From the NCBI RefSeq assembly GCF_900108505.1, contig NZ_FNWU01000004.1, positions 1 to 64,000 on the forward strand: a DNA stretch of 64,000 nucleotides, written 5' to 3'. Of this stretch, positions 32,570 to 41,217 are shown piece after piece (position 1 is the first letter of the stretch; every line of letters starts with the position of its first letter). The position numbers and the translations under genes are program-made. Origin of the DNA: Halopenitus malekzadehii. Its GTDB lineage: Archaea; Halobacteriota; Halobacteria; Halobacteriales; Haloferacaceae. The notes under the pieces are model-generated. The model saw only the letters and a list, made by a program, of their open reading frames with translations. It ran no database searches and was not told the origin of the DNA.

Positions 32570-34429
32570 ATGGACATCGGTCTCGTCGGCGACGGCCCCG
32601 CGATCGAGTCGGTCGAAGCGGCACTCGGCGACGTCGAGGTGAACGTTCTCCCGATGGGTGCCGACCCGGATCTCCTCGCCGGGGTGGATTTCGCCGTGGT
32701 CGCGGCCACGACCGGTGACCCGGTCTTCGCGACGGCAAACGAGGCCCTTGACGCCTGGATCGCGATCGAGATCGGCGGCATCGGCGGCCACCCGATCGAG
32801 TCGATCGACGCCGCGGTGACCGTCCTGCAGGAGGCCTGTTACGACTGTCTCCGCCGTCGCGTGGCGGCCGGCGACCCCGAAACGTGCGACCGACCGACCG
32901 GCGTTCGGTCCGCGGTCCGGTATGCCGGCGCGGTGGCCGGGCGACACGCGATCGGCGTCCTCTCGGGCGGAGCGGACGCGGTCCGCGACACGGTCGTGGA
33001 GATTCCGGGGCCCGAACGCACCCTGCTTCCGGTTCCGGGCTGTGCGTGCGCCGAGGGGAATGCCACGGCGGCTGCCGGGAAGAATGCCACGGCGGCCGCC
33101 AACGAGAACCCCCGCAGCGACCGGTCGGGCAGCCGGTCGATCGGGGTCCTGCGGACGCACCGCGAAGCGTCGCTGGCCGAGACGCTCGATCGGGGCGAAC
33201 GCGCCGTCGACGACCGGATCGGTCCGATCGAGACGGTCGGCGAGCGCGAGTCCTTCCCGGTCCCCTACTACATCGCACGGACCGCGGACACCCGCGGGTT
33301 CAGTGACGTGCGGGCCGCCGAGTTCGCCGCTGGCGTCGACGTCGACTGGGACGCCGCCTTTATGAAGGCGCTCGGCGAGGGGCTCGAGCGATACGCCGCC
33401 GGCGTCCATCGTGCGGCCGATCTCGAACGGCAACCCCTCGCCGCCGTCGATGACCCGGTTCACCCCGACGCGTTCGTCACGCCGGAGCGGGTTGCGGTGG
33501 ATCCGAACGAGTCGATCCCCTGGGTCTCCGGCGTTCGGCTCGACACGTCCGGCGATGAACCCGTCCATCTTCCGGCCGAGTTCGTCCACTTTCCGCCCCC
33601 GGAACGCCGGTTTCGCCCCTCGATCACGACGGGCCTCGGCGTCGGCAGTTCCGGCGTCGACGCCCTGCTGTCGGGGCTCTACGAGACGATCGAGCGTGAT
33701 GCAACGATGGTGGCGTGGTACTCGACGTTCGAGCCCCTCGGGCTGTCGCTCGATGGCATCGCCGATCGGGCCGCCGACTCGGCTGCAGCCGGTGCCGATA
33801 CCGCGTCCGACCCGGACGGGCCGACCGACGACGCGACGGCGCTCGTCGAGCTTCGGAAACGGGCCCGTGCGGAGGGGCTCACGGTCAGGACGGTGCTCGT
33901 GACGACCGACGTCGACGTGCCGGTCGTCGCCGCCGCCGTCCATCGCGACGGCGCGTGGCCCCGATTCGCCGCGGGATCGGCCGCGGATCTGGACCCGATC
34001 GCGGCGGCTCGGTCGGCCGTCTCGGAGGCGCTCCAGAACTGGATGGAGCTCCGGTCGATGGGGCCCGAGGCGGCCGCGACCGAGGGTGGCGCGATCGCAC
34101 ACCACGCCGAGTTCCCCGACGAGACCCGGCGGTTCTTCGACCCCGAAACGGCCGTCGGCCCGGACACCGTCGGGAAGTCCGAATACGCCGGAACCACGGA
34201 GCTGGATGCCGTTCTCGATCATCTCGACGACGCCGGACTGACGGCGTATGCGGCCCGCCTCACCACCCGGGATCTCGAGACGCTCGGGTTCGAGGCGACG
34301 CGCGTGCTCGTTCCGTCGGCACAGCCGCTTTTCACCGGTGATCCCTTCTTCGGCGATCGAGCCCGGTCGGTGCCGGCGACGATGGGCTTCGAACCCGACC
34401 TCGACCGGGAGTATCACCCGTTCCCGTGA
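32570..34429 (+). CDS. YcaO-family protein with N-terminal docking domain
   Basis: The 619-residue protein has an N-terminal part (to about residue 210) with the motif ACYDCLRRR (Cys near 89 and 92) and a CACAEGN cluster, like the E1/ocin-ThiF-like domain fused to azole cyclodehydratases. The C-terminal part is YcaO, with ATP-site motifs GEGLERYAAG (about 270), LYETIERDA (about 370) and AVSEALQNWMELRSMG. YcaO enzymes use ATP to make azolines or thioamides on peptides or proteins. No precursor peptide, dehydrogenase or TfuA gene is near. The start gives MDIGLVGDG; 23-bp repeats lie just upstream. Convergent with mscS, stops adjacent. Confidence 0.85.
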   Translation: MDIGLVGDGPAIESVEAALGDVEVNVLPMGADPDLLAGVDFAVVAATTGDPVFATANEALDAWIAIEIGGIGGHPIESIDAAVTVLQEACYDCLRRRVAAGDPETCDRPTGVRSAVRYAGAVAGRHAIGVLSGGADAVRDTVVEIPGPERTLLPVPGCACAEGNATAAAGKNATAAANENPRSDRSGSRSIGVLRTHREASLAETLDRGERAVDDRIGPIETVGERESFPVPYYIARTADTRGFSDVRAAEFAAGVDVDWDAAFMKALGEGLERYAAGVHRAADLERQPLAAVDDPVHPDAFVTPERVAVDPNESIPWVSGVRLDTSGDEPVHLPAEFVHFPPPERRFRPSITTGLGVGSSGVDALLSGLYETIERDATMVAWYSTFEPLGLSLDGIADRAADSAAAGADTASDPDGPTDDATALVELRKRARAEGLTVRTVLVTTDVDVPVVAAAVHRDGAWPRFAAGSAADLDPIAAARSAVSEALQNWMELRSMGPEAAATEGGAIAHHAEFPDETRRFFDPETAVGPDTVGKSEYAGTTELDAVLDHLDDAGLTAYAARLTTRDLETLGFEATRVLVPSAQPLFTGDPFFGDRARSVPATMGFEPDLDREYHPFP

Positions 34430-35506
34430 TCAGCCGTTCCCGTGATCGAGGTCGCCGTGTGGGGGATCGCCGTCCGAGTCGACGCCGGTCCGATCGTCAG
34501 TCCGCTCATCCCCGGTAGTGGAGGGTTCCACAGGGGCGTCGACGGGGTCCTCGGCGGCATCGTCGACGGGGTCATCGACTGGACCCGCGGGATCGCCGTC
34601 GATCGGTTTCCCCACGCGAGCCACCCCACTCGTGTCGTCGAAGACGATGTGTCGATGCGGGTAGGCGACCTCGACGTCGGCGTCGGCGAGCAGCTCCCAG
34701 ATGCGGGAGTTCACCTGTGACTGGAGTTTGGGGATCTTGTAGGGCTTTTTCGCCCAGTAGCGAAGCTGGAGGAGGATCCCGTCGTCGGCGTACTCCGCCA
34801 GCCGGCAGTCGGGCCCGGCGGCGTATCTCGCGGCCCCGATCCGGATGTCGGGGCCGCCGTCGATGACGTCCTCACAGTCGCGGGCGGCACGTTCCATCAG
34901 CTGGCGTGCCGCGTCCACGTCGCACTCGTAGGTCACGAGAAGTTCGAGCGTCAGCCGGGTACGTTCGTCCTCGGCGGAGTAGTTGGTGATGTCCCGCTCC
35001 CGGGTGTTGGAGTTCGGGATCACGAGGAACGTGTTGTCGATGGTGATCACCTTCGTGTACCGAATGGTGATGTCCTCGACGAAGCCGCGCCGGCCGTCGT
35101 CGAGCTCGATCATGTCGCCGATCTCGAAGGGCTGGTCGGCGAGCACGAACAGTCCGTTGATGACGTTCCCGATCAGCGGCGCGAGGACGACGCCCACCAC
35201 GGCCGAGAAGACGGTGACCGACAACACGAGGTCCGGCAGGCCGAGCCCGGCGACCCACCCGGCAAGGAACAGCGACGAGAGCACCGTCGCGACGCGGACC
35301 GACCGGAGGATTGTCTGGGCGACGCTTTGTCTGTGGAACCGGCGGGCCACCGGCCTGCCCAGCAGGCGGACGAGCAGCTTCGAGAGCCACACCCCGACGA
35401 CGACGACACCGACGGCCACCAGAAGATCGACACCGGGAATCCGCGAGAGCCAGTTGGGCACCGCATCCGTCATCGACGTGGACTGGAGGGCCGCCGTGGC
35501 ATCCAT
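34430..35506 (-). CDS. MscS-family mechanosensitive ion channel
   Basis: The 358-residue protein has three hydrophobic helices (about residues 25-45, 65-85 and 90-115). The third is Gly/Ala-rich (VFSAVVGVVLAPLIGNVING) as in MscS pores, and is followed by the beta domain FEIGDMIELDDGRRGFVEDIT and PNSNTRERDITNYS. It opens under membrane tension to release solutes on osmotic downshock. The C-terminal 50 residues form an acidic low-complexity tail. A shorter start at 35473 (MTDAVPNWL) is possible. Its stop abuts that of the convergent YcaO gene. Confidence 0.9.
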   Translation of the reverse strand: MDATAALQSTSMTDAVPNWLSRIPGVDLLVAVGVVVVGVWLSKLLVRLLGRPVARRFHRQSVAQTILRSVRVATVLSSLFLAGWVAGLGLPDLVLSVTVFSAVVGVVLAPLIGNVINGLFVLADQPFEIGDMIELDDGRRGFVEDITIRYTKVITIDNTFLVIPNSNTRERDITNYSAEDERTRLTLELLVTYECDVDAARQLMERAARDCEDVIDGGPDIRIGAARYAAGPDCRLAEYADDGILLQLRYWAKKPYKIPKLQSQVNSRIWELLADADVEVAYPHRHIVFDDTSGVARVGKPIDGDPAGPVDDPVDDAAEDPVDAPVEPSTTGDERTDDRTGVDSDGDPPHGDLDHGNG

Positions 35507-35647
35507 AGCGTATGGGTGACCCCCATCGGAAAAAGCGTTTCCTCCCACCATCCCTCGATCGCGCTTGTCGGCTGCCGTCGGGTCGCCGCCCGCAGTCGTC
35601 TGATTTCACCCGAACCGATAAGCAGTCCCCGACCGAACCCATCGATT

Positions 35648-36457
35648 ATGTCCGCACCCCACCGACACGATCCGACCTTCGAAGTGACACACGAGTCGGC
35701 CCCAAGCGACGTCCTTCTGGCCGGATTCTCCAATTACGGGCTGGCGGGATTGACGGCGGTCAACTATCTCGTCGACGCCCTCGATCTCACACAGACCGGT
35801 CACGTTGCCGTCGATGGATTCCCCTCGATCACTCCCTTCGAGAACGGCCGTCCCCGGCGTCCGAACCGGTTGTTCTCCCGCGACGACCTCGACATCACCG
35901 TGTTGGTCGGCGAACTGCTCGTCCCCGTCCAGTTCGGGGACGCCTTCGCGGCGTCGATCCTCGAGTGGACCGGGGGCGCAGGCGATGCCGACGCCGCGGA
36001 CGGCGTCGACGATCCCGCCGCCGACCCGACTGCCGTCGCGGACGGGACCGACGCCGCCGAGGTCGCCGTGTTGTCCGGCGTTCCCGTCCCACACGGACCG
36101 GAGGGCCATCGGACCTACTACGTCGCGACCGACGACTATCGCGAACGCCGGCTCACTGACGCCGGGATCGAGGGGATGGGGTCGGGCTTTCTCGACGGAA
36201 CGAACGCGGCGCTGCTCGAACGCGGCATCGACTCGCCGCTCGGCGTGTGCGTGTACGTGACGCCGGTGCACGCCCAGGTCCCCGACGTCGAGGCCGCGAT
36301 CCGCCTCGTCGAAACGGTCTCGACGATCTACGACCTCGAGATCGATTCGGGACCACTCGAGACGTTCGCGACCGATATACAGCAGTATTACGCCGATCTG
36401 GCCGAGCGAATGGACGACCGGAACGCCGACCTTCCCGACGACCGGATGTACATGTAG
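35648..36457 (+). CDS. PAC2-family (proteasome assembly chaperone-like) protein
   Basis: A 269-residue PAC2-domain protein. The N-terminal strand DVLLAGFSNYGLAGLTAVNYL and the central VAVLSGVPVPHG...YYVATDD segments match archaeal homologues of proteasome assembly chaperone 2. A stretch around residues 115-140 is an acidic, Ala/Asp-rich insertion. Archaeal relatives are thought to bind proteasome subunits, but that role is not shown in haloarchaea. The C-terminus ends in a helix (ETFATDIQQYYADLAERMDD). It stands alone, divergent from mscS. Confidence 0.82.
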   Translation: MSAPHRHDPTFEVTHESAPSDVLLAGFSNYGLAGLTAVNYLVDALDLTQTGHVAVDGFPSITPFENGRPRRPNRLFSRDDLDITVLVGELLVPVQFGDAFAASILEWTGGAGDADAADGVDDPAADPTAVADGTDAAEVAVLSGVPVPHGPEGHRTYYVATDDYRERRLTDAGIEGMGSGFLDGTNAALLERGIDSPLGVCVYVTPVHAQVPDVEAAIRLVETVSTIYDLEIDSGPLETFATDIQQYYADLAERMDDRNADLPDDRMYM

Positions 36458-36496
36458 TCGCCAACACACGTCCGGTCAGCGGGACGTGCTCAGGGC

Positions 36497-37434
36497 TCAG
36501 GCCCGCGCGGGGAACCGGGACCGAAGGAGCCCGCGGATCGCGTCCCGTTCGAGGACGAGGAACCCGACGAGGATGGCCAGGAAGCCGAGCAGCGCGTCGC
36601 CGTCGACGAGATGTCCGAGGCCAGCCAGCTGGCCGCCGCGGCCGTGACGGGCTCGGCATAGCCGATCAGGTGCAGCTGCGTCGGGCCGATCGTGTCCAGC
36701 AGGGCGAAGTAGATGAGGAACGCGACCACGCCCGACAGCAGCGCGAGGTACGCGAGCGTCCCGATGGCTGCGGGTGTGAGCGTGACGTCGGCGATCGACT
36801 CGCCGGTGACCGCGGCGCCGACGCCGAGCAGTCCGGCACCGACCACCATCGCCCAGCCCTGGAGGGCGACGATCGAGAACTCCGTGCGGAGCGGCCGGAG
36901 GAGGACCGCGCCCAGCGCGAACGACGCGGCGCTGGCGAGCACGAGCCCGACCCCGATCAGCTCGGTGGAGACGAGCCCGCCGGTCGAGGGATTCGCGATC
37001 AGTGCGACGCCGAGAATGCCGATCAGAAAGCCGCCGATCTCGACCGGGCCGACCCGCTCGTTCGGCAACAGGACGGCGGCGAAGGCGGCGGTCAACACCG
37101 GCGAGAGGCTGACGACGACCGCCGCGATCGCGGCCGGGACGTAGAGTTCCCCGACGTAGAGGAAGGCGTGATAGACGGCGATGACGAGCACGCCCGTGAC
37201 GGCGATGCTCGTCCACTCGGTCCGGGTTCGCGGCAGCCATCGTGTTCCGACGACCATCGCGTACCCCAACACGATCCCGCCCGCGATCGCGTAGCGCGCC
37301 CCCGCGAACAACAGCGGGGGGAAATACTCCAGCCCGATCTCGATCGCGACGAACGACCCGCCCCACAGCACCGCCAACAGCGAGAACGCCGCGGCGATCG
37401 AGATCGGAGACGACAACAACGAATCTCCATTCAT
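36497..37434 (-). pseudogene. EamA/DMT-family transporter with a frameshift near the C-terminus
   Basis: A ten-helix drug/metabolite transporter is readable from 37434 to about 36620 (FSLLAVLWGGSFVAIEIGL to IGYAEPVTAAAASWL). The frame then turns into Ser/Thr/Arg-rich nonsense and ends at 36490. In the next frame the tail GHLVDGDALLGFLAILVGFL...RFPARA continues the family pattern and stops at 36497. One base seems lost around 36615-36625, in the ctggcctcgg run. It may be a real inactivating mutation, a sequencing error, or phase variation. The gene is divergent from an Lrp-type regulator; such pairs often encode amino-acid exporters. Confidence 0.8.
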
Positions 37435-37462
37435 TGGTTGTTCGATCGAAGTATCTCTATAC

Positions 37463-37573
37463 TCTTAAACTCATCTCTAACAAAGTTGGTTTTGGGGATG
37501 ATATATCAAACGGTTGTTTCTGGATCGATCCAGCTCCGATCCCCGTCGGTCCGCTTGGAGGTTCCTCCAAGCG
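37463..37573. promoter_or_regulatory. Divergent promoter region with two palindromes
   Basis: Two perfect palindromes lie between the exporter and the Lrp-type gene: ctggatcgatccag at 37520-37533, and 37552-37561 (cgcttggagg) with 37564-37573 (cctccaagcg). A minus-strand TATA-like gtttaaga is at 37463-37470 for the exporter and gatatatc near 37499 for the plus strand. The palindromes are likely operators, probably for the Lrp protein itself. Confidence 0.55.
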
Positions 37574-37590
37574 TGTCGATCGGAATACCA

Positions 37591-38100
37591 ATGGATCCCG
37601 ACGCGAAACTCCGCCCCATGGACGACCGCGACGTTCGCCTGCTCAAGGCGATCGCCGACCTCGGCACCGGCAGCCCGGAACGACTCCACGAGGAGACCGA
37701 CATCCCGGTCTCGACGATCCACTACCGGCTGAACAACCTGCGTGATGCGGGGGTCATTCGGAACGACCTCTACGACTTCGACCACGAGGAGCTGGGTCTG
37801 GGGGTCACGGTGATCGTCGAGATCCTCGCCGACTACGACGGCCCCTACGAGGAGTTCGCCGACGAGCTGTTGACGGTCGAGGGCGTCACGCAGGCGTACT
37901 TCACGATGGGCGAGACCGACTTCATCGTCCTCGCGCGGCTCTCCTCATCGGACGCCGTCGAGCGGCTGATCGGCGACTTCGAGGCGCTTCCGGAGGTCGA
38001 GCGGACGAACTCCACGTTCGTCATCTCGACGCTGCGCGATGAGCCACGCGGCCCGGCGACCTACGACCTGGAGTCGCTGAACGAAGAGCTCACCGAGTAA
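37591..38100 (+). CDS. Lrp/AsnC-family transcriptional regulator
   Basis: The 169-residue protein has an N-terminal helix-turn-helix (DVRLLKAIADLGTGSPERLHE through STIHYRLNNLRDAGVI, residues 12-55) and a C-terminal RAM ligand-binding domain (TVIVEILADY to RTNSTFVISTLRDE). Such regulators sense amino acids or related metabolites and often control an adjacent transporter, here the divergent EamA gene. An internal ATG at 37618 and an in-frame ATG at 37498 are alternatives. It ends immediately before the convergent gatE stop. Confidence 0.88.
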   Translation: MDPDAKLRPMDDRDVRLLKAIADLGTGSPERLHEETDIPVSTIHYRLNNLRDAGVIRNDLYDFDHEELGLGVTVIVEILADYDGPYEEFADELLTVEGVTQAYFTMGETDFIVLARLSSSDAVERLIGDFEALPEVERTNSTFVISTLRDEPRGPATYDLESLNEELTE

Positions 38101-39969
38101 CTACGACCGTTTGCCGATCTCCTCGCGGAGGACCTCGGAGACGACCTCGCCGTCCGCCTTCCCGCGGAGCGCGCCCATCGCCTCGCCCATCAACCCGGAG
38201 AAGGCGCCCATCCCCTCCTCCGCGACCTGATCGGCGTTGCGTTCGACGACCTCACTGACCGCCTCGCGAACAGTCTCTCGATCGACGCCCGCAAGACCCG
38301 CCGCCTCGACGGCTTCGTCGGCTGATAGCGTCGGATCTGCGGCGATCTCGGAGAGCACCTCGCCGACGCCCTCCTTAGCGAGGTCGCCGGACTCGACGAG
38401 ATCGAGCACGCCGAGGAACTGCTCGTCGCCAACGCGCTCGATCGCGACGCCGTTTCGTCGGAGCTCGGTCGTCGTCGACGCCAGCGTGGTGGCAGCAAGC
38501 GTCGGGTCGATCCCGCGATCGACGGCCGTGTCGAACAGCGGGAATCGCTGTCCGAAGGCGATCTGCTCGGCGAGACCGGGATCGAGACCGAAGTCCTCGA
38601 CGTATCGGTCGGTCTTCTCGTCGAGCAGCTCCGGCGTCTCAACCTCGCTCGGATCGGGTTCGACCGGCGGCACGTCGGTCTCGGGGTACATCCGGGCGGC
38701 GCCGGGGAGCGGTCGGAGATAGCGGGTGGTTCCGTCCTCGTTCGCGTCCCGGGTCTCCTCGGGAACGCCCTCGATCGCGTCCGCGGCGCGATCGGCAGCC
38801 GCCTCGATCGCCAACTCGGAGGTCTCCGGATCCGCGGCGACGATCGCGACCGCGTCGTCGGGGCCCGCTCCGACCGCCTCACGGAGGGAGTCGACCTCGG
38901 CCTCGGTGACGCCGTAGGCCGGGAGCTCGTCGGTGTGGAAGATGCCGCCGGCACCGTGCCGTTTGGCGTGGTCGGACAGTTCCGTCCCGAGCCGCCGATC
39001 GGGTTGGATCTCCCGACCCACGAGGCCGTCGAAGCCGTACAGCGGGACCGCGGTGACGGCGCCGTCGTCCTCGAGCGCGCCGCGGATGACGCCGGAATCG
39101 GTGTCCGCGAACAGGTCGGTCACCTCGCGGGGCTCGCCGACGGCTGCGTCGCGTGCGGCCAGCTCGTCGGCGATCGCGACGAGTTCGGTCTGGCGCCCGA
39201 CCTCGTTGCGGACGATGTCCTCGATCCCCTGGAGGTCCTGGACGCCCTTGATCTCCACGCGGGCGCCATCGGCGATGGAGACGTTGACGTCCTGGCGGAT
39301 CGTCCCGAGGCCGCGTTTGACCGAGCCCGTCGACCGGAGCAGGGTCCCTATCCGTTCGGCGGCCTCTCGCGCCTGTGCCGGCGATCGGATGTCCGGCCCG
39401 GTGCCGATCTCCACGAGGGGGATCCCCAGTCGGTCCAGCGAGTAGACGACGCCGTCGTCGGTCTCCTCGACGCGCTGGGCCGACTCCTCCTCGAGCAGCA
39501 GGTCGACGATCGAGACCGGGCCCTCCTCGGTCTCGATCTCGCCGTCCTGGCCCAGCAACAGCGTGCGCTGGAACCCCGAGGTGTTCGAGCCGTCGATGAC
39601 CAGCTTGCGCATCACGTGGGCCTGATCGACGACGGACACGTCGAGCAGGTCGGCGATCTGGAGGGCGACCGCGAGCGCCTCCTCGTCGAGGCGTTTCGGC
39701 GGCTCGTCGTCCTCCTCGACGAGGCAGGTGGTGTCGTACGCCAGATACGTGAACTCGCGGTCGACGCGGCTCTCCTCGAGGGCGGCCTCGTCGAGTTCGC
39801 CGAGCTCGCTCTTCGTCGGGTGGAGGTATCGGGTGAACTCGCGGTCGGCCTCCTCGGGCTCCCGGAGCGTCGTGGGGGAGTCACAGAACAGCTTCGTCGC
39901 CGTATCGAGCTGCTGGTGGATCTCCAGCCCGGCGACGAGGCCCAGCTCCTCGTAATCGTACTCGCTCAT
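38101..39969 (-). CDS. gatE: Glu-tRNA(Gln) amidotransferase subunit E
   Basis: The 622-residue archaeal GatE pairs with GatD to convert Glu-tRNA(Gln) to Gln-tRNA(Gln). The GatB-like cradle domain begins with LGLVAGLEIHQQLDT; RDVNVSI-type and KGVQDL segments follow, with an inserted AspRS-like domain (about residues 290-430) that distinguishes GatE from bacterial GatB. The YqeY-like tail near the end (EGMGAFSGLMGEAMGALRGK) binds the tRNA elbow. The start at 39969 gives the conserved MSEYDYEELGL; the frame continues upstream into the divergent gene. gatD is not in the window. Confidence 0.95.
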   Translation of the reverse strand: MSEYDYEELGLVAGLEIHQQLDTATKLFCDSPTTLREPEEADREFTRYLHPTKSELGELDEAALEESRVDREFTYLAYDTTCLVEEDDEPPKRLDEEALAVALQIADLLDVSVVDQAHVMRKLVIDGSNTSGFQRTLLLGQDGEIETEEGPVSIVDLLLEEESAQRVEETDDGVVYSLDRLGIPLVEIGTGPDIRSPAQAREAAERIGTLLRSTGSVKRGLGTIRQDVNVSIADGARVEIKGVQDLQGIEDIVRNEVGRQTELVAIADELAARDAAVGEPREVTDLFADTDSGVIRGALEDDGAVTAVPLYGFDGLVGREIQPDRRLGTELSDHAKRHGAGGIFHTDELPAYGVTEAEVDSLREAVGAGPDDAVAIVAADPETSELAIEAAADRAADAIEGVPEETRDANEDGTTRYLRPLPGAARMYPETDVPPVEPDPSEVETPELLDEKTDRYVEDFGLDPGLAEQIAFGQRFPLFDTAVDRGIDPTLAATTLASTTTELRRNGVAIERVGDEQFLGVLDLVESGDLAKEGVGEVLSEIAADPTLSADEAVEAAGLAGVDRETVREAVSEVVERNADQVAEEGMGAFSGLMGEAMGALRGKADGEVVSEVLREEIGKRS

Positions 39970-40104
39970 TGGCAGCGTCTCCGGCTCGCCGGAGTAAAAA
40001 GGGTGGCAGTTCGACGCGGACGGATCGCCCCGGAGCGTTCCGTGTGCCGACTGCGTGCGCTCCGGACCAGCACGTTCACGTCCGCGGGGACACAACGCGT
40101 GTGT

Positions 40105-40644
40105 ATGTACGCGGTCGTCGGGTGCAACGGTTGTGCGACGATGTGGCTGCTCACCGATCCCGAGACGAGCGAGACGGCTACCTGTCCCCGCTGTCAGAAA
40201 CGGCACCGGACCGATCGACTCAAGCGCTTCTTCGAGTCCGAAGACCGCGAGGCGGCGCGGGAGGCACGGTCGGCGCTGCTCGCGAAGAAACACGGCGATT
40301 CCGAGGCGTTTGCGGAGGTGGACCACGCGAGCGAGCTCGCGGCCCGCGCCGAGGACGCCGGGATCGACGACCGCGAGTACCTCGAGGGCGTCGGCCTCGA
40401 TCCCGACGAAATCGGGAGCACGGACGATCACACCGCCTCGGGATCCGACGGGGCGTCAGCCGGCCGCTCCCGGCTCGACGTCGTCCGGGAGGCGGTCGAC
40501 GCGGTCGAGGATCCCACCGAGGAGTCGATCGTCTCGTACGCGACGGCTGACGGCGTCCCGGCCGAGGCGGCCCGCGACCTCCTCGAGCGCCTTCGGCGTC
40601 GCGGCGAGGTGTCGGAGTCGGGCGGCACCTATCGCCGGCTCTGA
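40105..40644 (+). CDS. Zinc-ribbon and winged-helix protein of unknown function (DUF5817-like)
   Basis: The 179-residue protein begins with a zinc ribbon (CNGCATMW and CPRCQKRH, Cys at about residues 7, 10, 27 and 30) followed by a basic stretch RTDRLKRFFESEDREAARE. The C-terminal third (ESIVSYATADGVPAEAARDLLERLRRRGEV) looks like a winged-helix DNA- or RNA-binding module. I recall haloarchaeal proteins of this layout under DUF5817, but cannot confirm the match. The start is the ATG at 40105, after which the zinc ribbon begins at once. It is divergent from gatE; a nucleic-acid role is inferred. Confidence 0.72.
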   Translation: MYAVVGCNGCATMWLLTDPETSETATCPRCQKRHRTDRLKRFFESEDREAAREARSALLAKKHGDSEAFAEVDHASELAARAEDAGIDDREYLEGVGLDPDEIGSTDDHTASGSDGASAGRSRLDVVREAVDAVEDPTEESIVSYATADGVPAEAARDLLERLRRRGEVSESGGTYRRL

Positions 40645-40702
40645 ACGAACCTAGAAAACCAAGCCCACTCGGCGGGATCCGTGATGACGGCTGTCTGACG
40701 CG

Positions 40703-40710
40703 GTTTTAAA
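40703..40710 (+). promoter_or_regulatory. TATA box of the membrane protein gene at 40736
   Basis: The octamer gttttaaa is 26-33 bases before the ATG at 40736, favouring it over the in-frame ATG at 40721. Confidence 0.6.
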
Positions 40711-40735
40711 CGATTGCTATGTGTATTCATACCAA

Positions 40736-41086
40736 ATGGCGTCCAGGATCCGAGCCGCCCTCGTGGCCGTGGCCGTTCTCGGCGGGGCGAGTGCGACGGC
40801 GCTTGTGGTACGCGCCTTTGCCCCCGGCGTCGCAAGCGCCGAGGCCGTGCGCGTCGCCTTCGGGGCGTGTGGGGTCGGGTTTGTGGCCATCGCGCTCGTT
40901 TACGCTCGCGAGGGACGCGCCGAACAGCTCGCGGGGCATCTGCTCGCGAGCGCCGGCTTCCTCGTCGTCGCGGTGGGCGGCGGCGGCCGGATCGCCTGGC
41001 TGGGGATCGTGCTCCTGGTGATCGGCGGCGGCGTCCTGTTGCAGGACGCGTTCCTTCGGGGCGGCCGTGGCGGCGCCTCGGTGTGA
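40736..41086 (+). CDS. Small multi-helix membrane protein of unknown function
   Basis: A 116-residue protein that is almost entirely hydrophobic: four likely membrane helices at about residues 5-27, 35-55, 66-84 and 86-103, rich in Ala, Gly and Val, ending in a short basic tail (FLRGGRGGAS). No motif suggests a transporter or enzyme. The start follows from the TATA box. It is a single gene between the zinc-ribbon gene and the convergent hmgA. Confidence 0.65.
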   Translation: MASRIRAALVAVAVLGGASATALVVRAFAPGVASAEAVRVAFGACGVGFVAIALVYAREGRAEQLAGHLLASAGFLVVAVGGGGRIAWLGIVLLVIGGGVLLQDAFLRGGRGGASV

Positions 41087-41149
41087 TCGCTGGACGCCAC
41101 CTGACCACCTGACCGTTCCAGGTGGTTCCAGGAGACCCTCGTTCTCGGT

Positions 41150-41217
41150 CCGCTGCCGGTCCAGATCCGCTATCGGCTCGAGTCCGCTACCGGCTCAAGT
41201 CCGCTATCGGCCCAGGT
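41150..41217. repeat. 17-bp tandem repeat, four copies
   Basis: Units at 41150, 41167, 41184 and 41201, each 17 bases, follow ccgctatcggctcgagt. The last copy runs into the final codons of hmgA (stop at 41204-41206), so the array grew at the end of that gene. Confidence 0.8.

Noticed and set aside
32357-34417. Very long minus-strand open frame opposite the YcaO gene
   Set aside because: It mirrors the YcaO reading frame, has no recognisable domain and has the composition of an antisense shadow.
37498-37590. Upstream extension of the Lrp-type regulator to an ATG at 37498
   Set aside because: It would code through both palindromes and adds residues not typical of the family; the region is better read as operator DNA.
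41150-41217. Terminator of hmgA
   Set aside because: The repeats have no T-run or inverted symmetry; they are a direct tandem array.
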